Shown here one piece after another: positions 7,197 to 13,227 of a stretch of DNA of 14,599 bases. The stretch's first letter is position 1. Every line of letters starts with the position of its first letter. The position numbers were made by a program, and so were the translations under genes. Below the pieces are notes generated by a model. That model saw nothing but the letters and a program-made list of their open reading frames with translations. It was not told the DNA's origin and ran no database searches. The DNA is taken from positions 56,447 to 71,045 of the forward strand of contig DAEB01000008.1 in NCBI GenBank assembly GCA_002495185.1. Reading direction: 5' to 3'. This DNA is from Thermoplasmata archaeon UBA184 (lineage in GTDB: Archaea; Thermoplasmatota; Thermoplasmata; Lutacidiplasmatales; UBA184).

Positions 7197-8650
7197 CGTT
7201 CCACCAAGCGCGCTGGGACGAGCCCCCCGTCTGGGAGCTTTCGACCTCCTCAAGCCCCGAAGCTCCCCCGGTCATTCCAGCGCTACCGGAGAAGCTTCGC
7301 CGGAAGGCGGCCGTCCGGTGGCCCGAGCTGTCCGAGCTCGAGGTGGTGCGCCACTACACGCGACTCTCTCAGATGAACTTCGGAATCGACACTGGGACCT
7401 ATCCGCTCGGGTCGTGCACGATGAAGTACAACCCGAAGGTCACCGAACTCCTGGCCCGACGACCGGGAGCCTCGAACGTCCACCCCTACCAGCCCGAATC
7501 GACCGTCCAAGGCTCGCTCGAGTTGACGTGGCGACTCGAGCGACTTCTCTCTCGGATTACCGGGCTTCCCGAGGTCTCGCTCCAGCCGGCGGCCGGGGCG
7601 CACGGGGAGTATGCGGCGATGCTGATGGTCCGGGCGTACTTCCGGGACCGCGGGGAACTCTCCGAGCGCTCGGAGGTCCTGCTGCCGGACACCGCCCACG
7701 GTACGAACCCTGCATCGGCTGCGATGGCCGGGTTCACGACGCGGGAGATCCGGGACAAGGACGGGAGCGTCGACCTAGAGGAACTCCGGCGGGCCCTGTC
7801 GGCCAAGACGGCGTGCTTCATGCTCACGAACCCGAACACCGCCGGCCTCTTCGAGAGCGAGATCCTCGAGATCGCGGAGGCGGTCCACGGCGCGGGCGCG
7901 CTCCTCTACTACGACGGGGCGAACCTGAACGCGATCCTCGGCGTCACCCATCCCGGCCGGATGGGTTTCGACGTTGCGCACCTCAACCTTCACAAGACGT
8001 TCTCGACGCCGCACGGAGGGGGCGGGCCGGGCGCCGGTGTGCTGGCCGCGGCGGAAAAGCTCGGGCCGTACCTCCCGGTCCCGCGGGTCGTCAAGGAAGG
8101 CCGGAAGTTCCGGCTGGACTACGAGCGCCCGAAGTCGATCGGGAAGATCAAGACCGCCTACGGCAACTTCGGTCTCGACCTTCGAGCCTACGCCTACATC
8201 CTCTCGCTCGGGGAGGAGGGGTTGAGGCACGTCGCTCGTCGAGCGGTCCTCAACTCGAACTACGCTGCCTCCCGGCTCGGGAAGCTCCTGCCGCGACCGT
8301 TCCGGACCCTCGTGAAGCACGAGTTCGTCCTGTCGGGGGCCCCGCTCAAGGAGAAGGGTGTCCGGACGCTCGACCTCGCGAAGCGCCTCCTGGACGAAGG
8401 GGTACACGCGCCGACCGTCTACTTCCCCGCGATGGTCGAGGAGTCGCTCATGGTCGAGCTCCCCGAGACGGAGAGCAAGCGGGAGCTGGACGGTTACATC
8501 GCGGCGTTCGAGCGAGCGGTCACGGACACCCCGGAGAACCTCCGCGCCGCGCCCCGCTCCCTTTCGGTGACCCGGGTCGATGAGGTCCGTGCCGCGCGCG
8601 AGCCCCTTCTCTCCTGGAAGGACCTGAGGGTCGCGAGTGCAAAAAGCTGA
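7193..8650 (+). CDS. gcvPB: Glycine dehydrogenase (decarboxylating) subunit 2, PLP-binding
   Basis: A 485-aa PLP-bearing subunit of the glycine cleavage P-protein. The signature GTYPLGSCTMKYNPKV lies near residue 70, PDTAHGTNPASAAM near 165, and the Schiff-base lysine is Lys268 in NLHKTFSTPHGGGGPG, followed by a glycine-rich phosphate-binding stretch. Translation starts at ATG 7193, overlapping the gcvPA stop by 4 bp, with GGGAGGT just upstream inside gcvPA. Length is typical. With gcvPA it forms the archaeal and Gram-positive type heterotetrameric P-protein; no fusion or frameshift is seen. The next gene begins after 25 bp. Confidence 0.97.
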   Translation: MTFHQARWDEPPVWELSTSSSPEAPPVIPALPEKLRRKAAVRWPELSELEVVRHYTRLSQMNFGIDTGTYPLGSCTMKYNPKVTELLARRPGASNVHPYQPESTVQGSLELTWRLERLLSRITGLPEVSLQPAAGAHGEYAAMLMVRAYFRDRGELSERSEVLLPDTAHGTNPASAAMAGFTTREIRDKDGSVDLEELRRALSAKTACFMLTNPNTAGLFESEILEIAEAVHGAGALLYYDGANLNAILGVTHPGRMGFDVAHLNLHKTFSTPHGGGGPGAGVLAAAEKLGPYLPVPRVVKEGRKFRLDYERPKSIGKIKTAYGNFGLDLRAYAYILSLGEEGLRHVARRAVLNSNYAASRLGKLLPRPFRTLVKHEFVLSGAPLKEKGVRTLDLAKRLLDEGVHAPTVYFPAMVEESLMVELPETESKRELDGYIAAFERAVTDTPENLRAAPRSLSVTRVDEVRAAREPLLSWKDLRVASAKS

Positions 8651-8652
8651 AA
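8639..8652 (+). promoter_or_regulatory. Candidate internal promoter before the M24 peptidase gene
   Basis: An A-rich run (GCAAAAAGCTGAAA) covers the gcvPB stop codon, 24-37 bp upstream of the ATG at 8676. That ATG has no convincing Shine-Dalgarno sequence. The spacing fits a TATA element for a leaderless or near-leaderless mRNA, so the peptidase, phosphofructokinase and mtnA genes may have their own promoter. Confidence 0.3.
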
Positions 8653-8654
8653 CC

Positions 8655-8668
8655 CCCTAGGCCCTAGG
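8655..8668. repeat. Tandem 7-bp repeat CCCTAGG x2
   Basis: Two exact copies of CCCTAGG stand head to tail in the 25-bp gap between gcvPB and the peptidase gene. Each contains the palindrome CCTAGG. It may be a small regulatory site or chance. Confidence 0.5.
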
Positions 8669-8675
8669 CAGCGCC

Positions 8676-9782
8676 ATGCGCTCTCGCGCCCAGAAGGTCT
8701 TTCAGCATCTTGACCCCGCGCCAGACGCGGTCGTCGTGGCGAACTCGACGGAGCCGCATCTCGACCAGTCGTTCTTCTACCTGACGAACGTCCCCCACGG
8801 TCTCTTCGAGGACTCGCTCGCGATCGCCCACCCCGACGGAGAGGTCGACCTCATCACGATCCGCCTCGAGGAGGAGACCGCGCGCGAGACGGCGAAATCC
8901 GACCCCCACCTCAAGGTCCATGTGGTCGAGCGGGATTCGTCGGATGCGACCATCCAAAAGCTGCTCCAAGGGGCGGGGACCGTCGGCCTCAACTTCCATG
9001 AGCTGACCCATTCCTGGTTTGTTCGATTGAGCAGCCTCTTCCCGGACACGAAGTGGACGGACGCGTCCGCGGCGATCCGGTCCGCCCGCTCTGTCAAGGA
9101 GCCGGCCGAGGTCGAGCTCCTCCGCAAGGCCGCCCAGTTCGGCTCGGAGGTCGCGCTCGAGATCCCATCGCTGCTTCGGACGGGGATGACCGAGCTCGAG
9201 CTCGCGGCCGAGATGGAGCACCGGATGAACCTCCATGGAGCGAGCGGACGGTCGTTCGCGACCATCGTGGCGTTCGGCCCCCACGGGGCGGAGCCGCACT
9301 TCGAGCCGACCGAATCTCGCCTCCAGCCGGGGCAATCGATCGTCTGCGACTTCGGTGCGATCCACCGCCGGTACGTCAGCGACATCACGCGGTCGTTCCA
9401 CTTCGGTCCTCGAAATGACGAGTTGAAGGCGGTCCACGACACCGTCGAGAAGGCGCAGACGGCGGCGCTCGAGGTGATCCGACCGGGCGCCCCCGCCCGC
9501 GATATTCACCTCGCGGCCGCGGCCGTGATCGACGCCTCCCCGTGGAAGGGACGGCTCACGCACGGCGTCGGGCACTCTATCGGGCTCGCCGTGCACGACG
9601 GCTGGGGGTACGGAGCGAAGGCCGACGACACTGTCGAGGAGGGAATGGTCTTCACGGTCGAGCCCGGGATCTACCTTCCCGGGAAGGGCGGAGTCCGGAT
9701 CGAGGATGACGTCGTGGTCACGAAGTCCGGATTCGAGTTCCTGACCACCGCGCCGCGGTCCTACCTCGAGGTCCCGGCGTGA
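8676..9782 (+). CDS. pepQ: M24 family metallopeptidase, Xaa-Pro aminopeptidase/dipeptidase type
   Basis: A 368-aa cytoplasmic enzyme of the creatinase/prolidase fold, expected to release N-terminal residues before proline or to split Xaa-Pro dipeptides. The N-terminal ~130 residues form the non-catalytic creatinase-like domain. The pita-bread catalytic domain follows with all five metal ligands: Asp225 (VCDFGA), Asp236 (SDITRSF), His300 (GVGHSIGLAVHD), Glu329 (VEPGIY) and Glu343 (RIEDDV). Length is normal for prolidases. ATG 8676 lies 25 bp after gcvPB with no clear Shine-Dalgarno sequence. Its TGA overlaps the GTG of the phosphofructokinase gene. The split between aminopeptidase P and prolidase cannot be made by eye, so the symbol is tentative. 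Confidence 0.9.
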   Translation: MRSRAQKVFQHLDPAPDAVVVANSTEPHLDQSFFYLTNVPHGLFEDSLAIAHPDGEVDLITIRLEEETARETAKSDPHLKVHVVERDSSDATIQKLLQGAGTVGLNFHELTHSWFVRLSSLFPDTKWTDASAAIRSARSVKEPAEVELLRKAAQFGSEVALEIPSLLRTGMTELELAAEMEHRMNLHGASGRSFATIVAFGPHGAEPHFEPTESRLQPGQSIVCDFGAIHRRYVSDITRSFHFGPRNDELKAVHDTVEKAQTAALEVIRPGAPARDIHLAAAAVIDASPWKGRLTHGVGHSIGLAVHDGWGYGAKADDTVEEGMVFTVEPGIYLPGKGGVRIEDDVVVTKSGFEFLTTAPRSYLEVPA

Positions 9783-10801
9783 AGTTCGGCGTCCTGACCG
9801 GCGGAGGGGACTGCCCCGGCCTCAATCCCGCCATCCGCGCGGTCGTCCTCCGCGCCGCCCGGTTCGGGCACGAGACGGTCGGTTTTCTCGACGGCTGGAA
9901 GGGGCTGCGGGACGACCAGAGCCGCCCCCTCCGGCCGACCGACGTCACCGACCTCATCTCGAAGGGCGGGACGATCCTCGGAAGCTCGAGGACCAACCCG
10001 TTCGCGAAGGAGGAAGATGCGGCTCAGGTCCTCGCGACGATCGCCCGTCACCACCTGGACGCGCTCGTGGCGATCGGGGGGGACGACACGCTGTCCGCCG
10101 CCCGAGAGCTCTACCGGAGGGGCGGTCGCGTGGTCGGCGTGCCGAAAACGATGGACAACGACGTCTCGGGAACCGACTGGACCTTCGGATTCCACTCTGC
10201 GACCGCCGTCGCGGTCGATGCCCTCGAACGACTTCGGGATACCGCTGGGAGCCACCACCGTGCCATCATCCTCGAGGTGATGGGTCGTCACGCCGGCTGG
10301 GTCGCGCTCGCGACCGGGATCGCGGGAGGGGCCGACGTCACCCTCGTTCCCGAGGAGAAGTACGACGAAGCCGCGATGCTCGAACACGTGCGGGCGGCCG
10401 TGAGCGCGCGGGGGTATGCCCTGGTCGTAGCCAGCGAAGGCATCGACCTCGGCGCCCGCCGGGGGTCGACCGGAGCGAAGGACGAGTTCGGCCACGAGCT
10501 CCTCCGGGAGCGGGATGTCGGGGCCGAGCTCGCTCGAAGGATCCAGGAGGCGACCGGGGTCGAGACCCGAAGCGCTCAGATCGGACACATCCAGAGGGGC
10601 GGACCGCCCGAGCTCTTCGACCGGATCCTCGCGACCCGGCTCGGCGCGTGCGCGGTCGACCTCGCGATCGCCGGCCGCTTCGGCGAAGTGGCGGTCCTCC
10701 GGGGCCCGGTCGTGCTGGGAATCCCGCTCGACGAAGCGCTGGGTCAGCCCAAGACCGTGACCGCAGACTGGCTCGACCTCTTGCACACTCTCGAAGCGTA
10801 G
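9779..10801 (+). CDS. pfkA: 6-phosphofructokinase, PPi-type signature residues
   Basis: A 340-aa member of the PfkA family, phosphorylating fructose-6-phosphate to the 1,6-bisphosphate. Motifs are GVLTGGGDCPGLNPAIR (4-20), GGTILGSSRTNPF (63-75), IGGDDT (99-104), PKTMDND (122-128, catalytic Asp126) and MGRHAGWVAL (168-177). At the two positions that correlate with phosphoryl donor, it has Asp103 (Gly104 in E. coli PfkA) and Lys123 (Gly124 in E. coli). That pair is characteristic of pyrophosphate-dependent enzymes, which catalyse a reversible reaction, so PPi is the predicted donor. The GTG at 9779 overlaps the upstream TGA by 4 bp and has GAGGT six bases before it. mtnA follows after 8 bp. Confidence 0.93.
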   Translation: MKFGVLTGGGDCPGLNPAIRAVVLRAARFGHETVGFLDGWKGLRDDQSRPLRPTDVTDLISKGGTILGSSRTNPFAKEEDAAQVLATIARHHLDALVAIGGDDTLSAARELYRRGGRVVGVPKTMDNDVSGTDWTFGFHSATAVAVDALERLRDTAGSHHRAIILEVMGRHAGWVALATGIAGGADVTLVPEEKYDEAAMLEHVRAAVSARGYALVVASEGIDLGARRGSTGAKDEFGHELLRERDVGAELARRIQEATGVETRSAQIGHIQRGGPPELFDRILATRLGACAVDLAIAGRFGEVAVLRGPVVLGIPLDEALGQPKTVTADWLDLLHTLEA

Positions 10802-10809
10802 GGGGAGCG

Positions 10810-11802
10810 ATGCGGGTCCGAGCGCTCTGGTACCGAGACGGCGTCCTCCATCTGGTCGACCAACGAGAGCTCCCCCAGCGGATGGTCGTCCGTCGTCTCC
10901 GCCACGTTCGAGAGGTGGCGGAAGCGATCCGCACGATGGTGGTCCGCGGCGCCCCCGCGATCGGGGTCGCGGGTGCCTACGGGATGGTGCTCGCGGAACG
11001 GGAGGGGTCGTTCTCCCCGGATCGCGCCGCGAAGCTCCTGGTCGCTACCCGGCCGACGGCCCACGACCTCGCCGTCGGGGTCGAGACCGTCCGCGTGCCG
11101 TGGGCGATGGGGGGAAACCCACTCGCGGCCGCCGACCGGTTTCGGCGTCGAATCGTGGAAGAGTGCCACCAGATCGGGGTCGCGGGCGCCCCCCTCCTCC
11201 TCCACGCGCACCGGGTCCTCACGCACTGCAACGCGGGGGCGCTCGCGACCGTGGAATGGGGCACCGCTCTCGCTCCGATCCGGGTCGCTCGCGCGCGCGG
11301 GGCGGACCTCTTCGTGTGGGTCGACGAGACCCGGCCGTTGCTCCAGGGTTCACGGCTCACCGCCTGGGAGCTCGCGCGCGAAGGGGTCCCTCATGCGGTG
11401 ATCGTCGACAACGCCGCCGGCGCGTTCATGCGGTCCGGCCAGGTCGACGCGGTGATCGTCGGGGCCGACCGAATCGCTCGGAACGGTGACTTCGCGAACA
11501 AGATCGGGACCTACGAGAAGGCGGTCGTGGCCCGAGAGAATCGGATTCCATTCTACGTCGCGGCCCCGTGGAGCACCTTCGAGCCGGGCCGCGCGAACGG
11601 CCGCTCCATTCCGGTCGAAGAACGCGACCCCGAGGAGGTTCTCTCCTGGGCCGGCCACCGGGTCGCTCCACGGACGAGCCCGGCGCGGAATCCCGCCTTC
11701 GATGTGACCCCGTCACGGTACGTGACGGCGTTCATCACTCCGTCCGGCGCGGTCGCCCCCGGGAAGCTCGCGTCCGTCCTCGCCCGGCGGGCCACGCCCT
11801 AG
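10810..11802 (+). CDS. mtnA: S-methyl-5-thioribose-1-phosphate isomerase
   Basis: A 330-aa protein of the MtnA/eIF2B-alpha-like sugar-phosphate isomerase family, converting methylthioribose-1-phosphate to methylthioribulose-1-phosphate in methylthioadenosine salvage. The N-terminal VVRGAPAIGVAGAYG motif is intact. The catalytic pair is Cys140 in THCNAGALATV and Asp220 in GADRIARNGDFANKIGTYEKA; DETRPLLQGSRLTAWEL lies between them. Archaeal paralogues act as ribose-1,5-bisphosphate isomerases in AMP degradation; the N-terminal DQRELP and RGAPAIG segments favour true MtnA, but this is not decisive. ATG 10810 is preceded by a GGGGAG Shine-Dalgarno sequence in the 8-bp gap after the phosphofructokinase stop. 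It is the last gene of the plus-strand run. Confidence 0.9.
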   Translation: MRVRALWYRDGVLHLVDQRELPQRMVVRRLRHVREVAEAIRTMVVRGAPAIGVAGAYGMVLAEREGSFSPDRAAKLLVATRPTAHDLAVGVETVRVPWAMGGNPLAAADRFRRRIVEECHQIGVAGAPLLLHAHRVLTHCNAGALATVEWGTALAPIRVARARGADLFVWVDETRPLLQGSRLTAWELAREGVPHAVIVDNAAGAFMRSGQVDAVIVGADRIARNGDFANKIGTYEKAVVARENRIPFYVAAPWSTFEPGRANGRSIPVEERDPEEVLSWAGHRVAPRTSPARNPAFDVTPSRYVTAFITPSGAVAPGKLASVLARRATP

Positions 11803-11819
11803 CGGGGCGACTCCGCAGT

Positions 11820-11975
11820 TCACCGAGCCGCCATGAGCGGCTGCGAGAGGATGTGTGCCGTGTTCCGGAGCGTCGAGCCGATCGTGGCCGTGACGTCGAC
11901 CCCGAGATGGTGAAGGAAGAGGACGAGCAACAGAAGCCCGAGGATCGATAGCGCCCAGCTCGTCATCGCGGTCAT
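11820..11975 (-). CDS. Small single-pass membrane protein, function unknown
   Basis: A 51-aa frame starting MTAMTSWALSILG. One hydrophobic segment at about 7-21 (WALSILGLLLLVLFL) is followed by His-His and a short amphipathic tail ending QPLMAAR. A GAGG Shine-Dalgarno-like site lies seven bases before the ATG at 11975, and a TTTATC TATA-like box is centred about 47 bp upstream, implying a leader near 22 bases. The frame stays open further upstream (to 12188), but that part is arginine-rich read-through crossing the promoter and a (CG)n tract, and is not counted. It converges on mtnA with 17 bp between stops. I do not recognise a family. The promoter and ribosome site make it more credible than a random frame. 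Confidence 0.6.
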   Translation of the reverse strand: MTAMTSWALSILGLLLLVLFLHHLGVDVTATIGSTLRNTAHILSQPLMAAR

Positions 11976-12017
11976 GGGTCCGCCTCGTCGGTGAAGAGAC
12001 TCGATGCCGGAGCACGG

Positions 12018-12027
12018 TAGATAAACC
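12018..12027 (-). promoter_or_regulatory. Probable TATA element for the small membrane protein
   Basis: On the minus strand this reads GGTTTATCTA, a good TATA-like match in GC-rich surroundings. Initiation about 26 bp downstream would be near 11997, giving a leader of about 22 bases that contains the GAGG ribosome site. Confidence 0.45.
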
Positions 12028-12078
12028 GAGGCCTCGACTGGCAAGAAGGGTCTTCCCGGCGATCCTCCGGGGCCTAAG

Positions 12079-12123
12079 GACCCGCGCGCGCGCGCCCGCG
12101 CTCCCGCGCGCGCGAAGCGGGTC
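12079..12123. repeat. (CG)n tract inside a long inverted repeat
   Basis: GACCCGC (12079-12085) and GCGGGTC (12117-12123) are perfect complements. Between them lie (CG)6 at 12083-12094 and (CG)5 at 12105-12114, which can also pair, with AA as a bulge and a loop near 12096-12104. The result is a very stable potential hairpin with alternating purine-pyrimidine DNA. It sits between the promoter of the small membrane protein and that of tRNA-Asp. The rest of 12028-12181 holds no gene that I can support. Confidence 0.6.
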
Positions 12124-12181
12124 GTATTACTCCGGCATGGTCGACCGCGCCCGACGACTCCGTCCGGCGCAACGCGCGCAA

Positions 12182-12190
12182 CGTTCATAG
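12182..12190 (+). promoter_or_regulatory. Candidate TATA element for tRNA-Asp
   Basis: CGTTCATAG has a TTCATA core about 30 bp before the first base of the mature tRNA, which would allow a leader of about five bases. Confidence 0.35.
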
Positions 12191-12216
12191 CGGGCTACGG
12201 TTAGCGCCTCGGGGTT

Positions 12217-12322
12217 GCCCTGGTAGTCTAGTGGTCTAGGATGTAGGTCTGTCGAGCCTGCGACTCGGGTTCGAAGGCGCCGGGGGTCGGACGCCCCTGG
12301 GCCGGAACTCCCGACCAGGGCG
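12217..12322 (+). tRNA. tRNA-Asp(GUC) with an intron in the T loop
   Basis: The gene folds as a complete 73-nt tRNA once 33 bases are removed. The acceptor stem is GCCCTGG (12217-12223) with CCAGGGC (12315-12321), discriminator G12322. The D stem is GTCT (12226-12229) with GGAT (12239-12242). The anticodon stem is TAGGT (12244-12248) with GCCTG (12256-12260), two of its pairs being wobbles. The loop CTGTCGA puts GUC at 12251-12253. The variable region is CGAC. The T stem is TCGGG (12265-12269) with CCCGA (12310-12314), and the T loop is TTCGAA (12270-12275) plus T12309, interrupted by the intron. GUC and G73 both fit aspartate. CCA is not encoded and must be added. Confidence 0.93.
12276..12308 (+). 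other. tRNA intron at position 59/60 with bulge-helix-bulge
   Basis: The 33-nt intron splits the T loop after A59 (12275) and before T60 (12309). A strict 3-4-3 motif can be drawn. The outer helix is the T stem. The central helix pairs TTCG (12270-12273) with CGGA (12303-12306): T-A, T-G, C-G, G-C. The 5' bulge is AAG (12274-12276) and the 3' bulge is ACT (12307-12309). Cutting each bulge between its second and third base yields exactly the missing loop. The inner helix pairs 12277-12286 with 12294-12302, with G12279 bulged and a 7-base loop. Confidence 0.88.
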
Positions 12323-12328
12323 CTCCCT

Positions 12329-12355
12329 GCCCCGGGCCGACCACGGGCCCGGGGC
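12329..12355. terminator. Strong hairpin just after tRNA-Asp
   Basis: GCCCCGGGCC (12329-12338) and GGCCCGGGGC (12346-12355) form a perfect 10-bp stem with a 7-base loop, starting six bases after the discriminator. Only CTTTG follows, so the U-tract usual for archaeal termination is short. It could end the tRNA transcript or aid 3' processing, and it separates the tRNA from the uppS promoter. Confidence 0.4.
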
Positions 12356-12380
12356 CTTTGGCGCTCGGCGGCCCCCCATC

Positions 12381-12388
12381 CACTTATC
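12381..12388 (+). promoter_or_regulatory. Probable TATA element for uppS
   Basis: CACTTATC is centred about 26 bp upstream of the GTG at 12412. No Shine-Dalgarno sequence precedes that GTG, so a leaderless mRNA is likely. The element would lie inside the coding region if an upstream in-frame TTG (12358) were used. Confidence 0.5.
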
Positions 12389-12411
12389 CTCCACGGCGGT
12401 CTCGCTCGGCC

Positions 12412-13227
12412 GTGGCCGAGCGCGAGTCAACGAAGCGAGAACGAGGGTCCCCCTACCTCTCGCATGCGGTCGGCGATGCACTTCGCGACCTGACCGAGAA
12501 GAGGCTCCTCGACCTCGTGAAATCGGAGCCCGTCCCCAACCATCTCGCGATCATCATGGACGGGAACCGTCGTTTCGCGGCGGCCCATGGACTCGACGTG
12601 TCCAAGGGGCATGCGAAGGGGCGGGACGTCGCGGAGCTCCTTCTCGACTGGTGCCTCGAGGTCGGGATCCGGACCCTCACGATCTACGCGCTATCGACGG
12701 AGAACTTCTCCCGCTCCTCGGACGAGCTCGAGGGCCTGATGGACCTCTACGAGCGAGCGCTCCGAGACATCGCCGTCGACGAGCGGGTCCATCGCCACCA
12801 GATCCGGGTGCAGGTCATCGGGAACCGGTCGCTTCTGCCGGCGCGGGTCCAGGAAGCGATCGAGGTCGCCGAGAAGGCGACGCAGGGATACTCCCGGTAC
12901 CGGTTCAACGTCGCCCTCGCGTACGGCGGCCGGGACGAAATCGTCCAAGCGATCCGCGCCCTGGCTCGAGAGGTCCGGGACGGGACCCTCGCGCCCGAGC
13001 AGATTGACTCCGACGCGGTCTCACGTCACCTGTACACGCGGGACCTCCCCGACCCCGACCTCATCTTCCGGACGAGCGGGGAGGAACGGATCTCGAATTT
13101 CCTCCTCTGGCAGGCCGCCTACAGCGAGCTCTACTTCTCGGACGTCCTCTGGCCCGGGCTCACTCGGCTCGAGTTCCTCCGGGCGATCCGCTCGTTCCAG
13201 ATGCGGCGGCGTCGCTACGGGGAGTGA
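12412..13227 (+). CDS. uppS: Cis-prenyltransferase (polyprenyl diphosphate synthase)
   Basis: A 271-aa cis-prenyltransferase that adds isopentenyl diphosphate in cis to make the long polyprenyl carrier used in archaeal glycosylation. Conserved regions are all present: HLAIIMDGNRRFA (44-56, Mg2+/diphosphate Asp50), SKGHAKG (64-70), YALSTENFSRSSDEL (92-106), FNVALAYGGRDEI (165-177) and DLIFRTSGEERISNF with LLWQAAYSELYF (216-242). The first ~40 residues are a charged extension. The GTG at 12412 is chosen from TATA spacing; an upstream TTG at 12358 would add 18 unlikely residues. The last 22 codons lie opposite the 3' end of the convergent MFS gene. Confidence 0.94.
   Translation: MAERESTKRERGSPYLSHAVGDALRDLTEKRLLDLVKSEPVPNHLAIIMDGNRRFAAAHGLDVSKGHAKGRDVAELLLDWCLEVGIRTLTIYALSTENFSRSSDELEGLMDLYERALRDIAVDERVHRHQIRVQVIGNRSLLPARVQEAIEVAEKATQGYSRYRFNVALAYGGRDEIVQAIRALAREVRDGTLAPEQIDSDAVSRHLYTRDLPDPDLIFRTSGEERISNFLLWQAAYSELYFSDVLWPGLTRLEFLRAIRSFQMRRRRYGE

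Noticed and set aside
5556..7253. Long open frame (565 codons) on the minus strand opposite gcvPA
   Set aside because: Composition is Arg/Glu/Gly-rich with no motif, and the plus strand encodes a full GcvPA. In GC-rich genes antisense frames often stay open.
6952..8583. Long plus-strand frame (543 codons) over gcvPA/gcvPB
   Set aside because: A shifted frame within gcvPB; low-complexity Arg/Gly/Pro product, no domain.
11976..12188. Longer version (122 aa) of the small membrane protein
   Set aside because: The extra N-terminal part spans the TATA element and the (CG)n tract and is Arg/Gly-rich; the ATG at 11975 has a ribosome site.
12138..12191. 17-codon frame starting at ATG 12138
   Set aside because: No ribosome site, poor promoter spacing, Arg-rich product; no support beyond an open frame.
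12217..12322. Reading tRNA-Asp as a pseudogene with an insertion
   Set aside because: All stems pair, and the insertion carries a full bulge-helix-bulge whose cuts restore the exact T loop.
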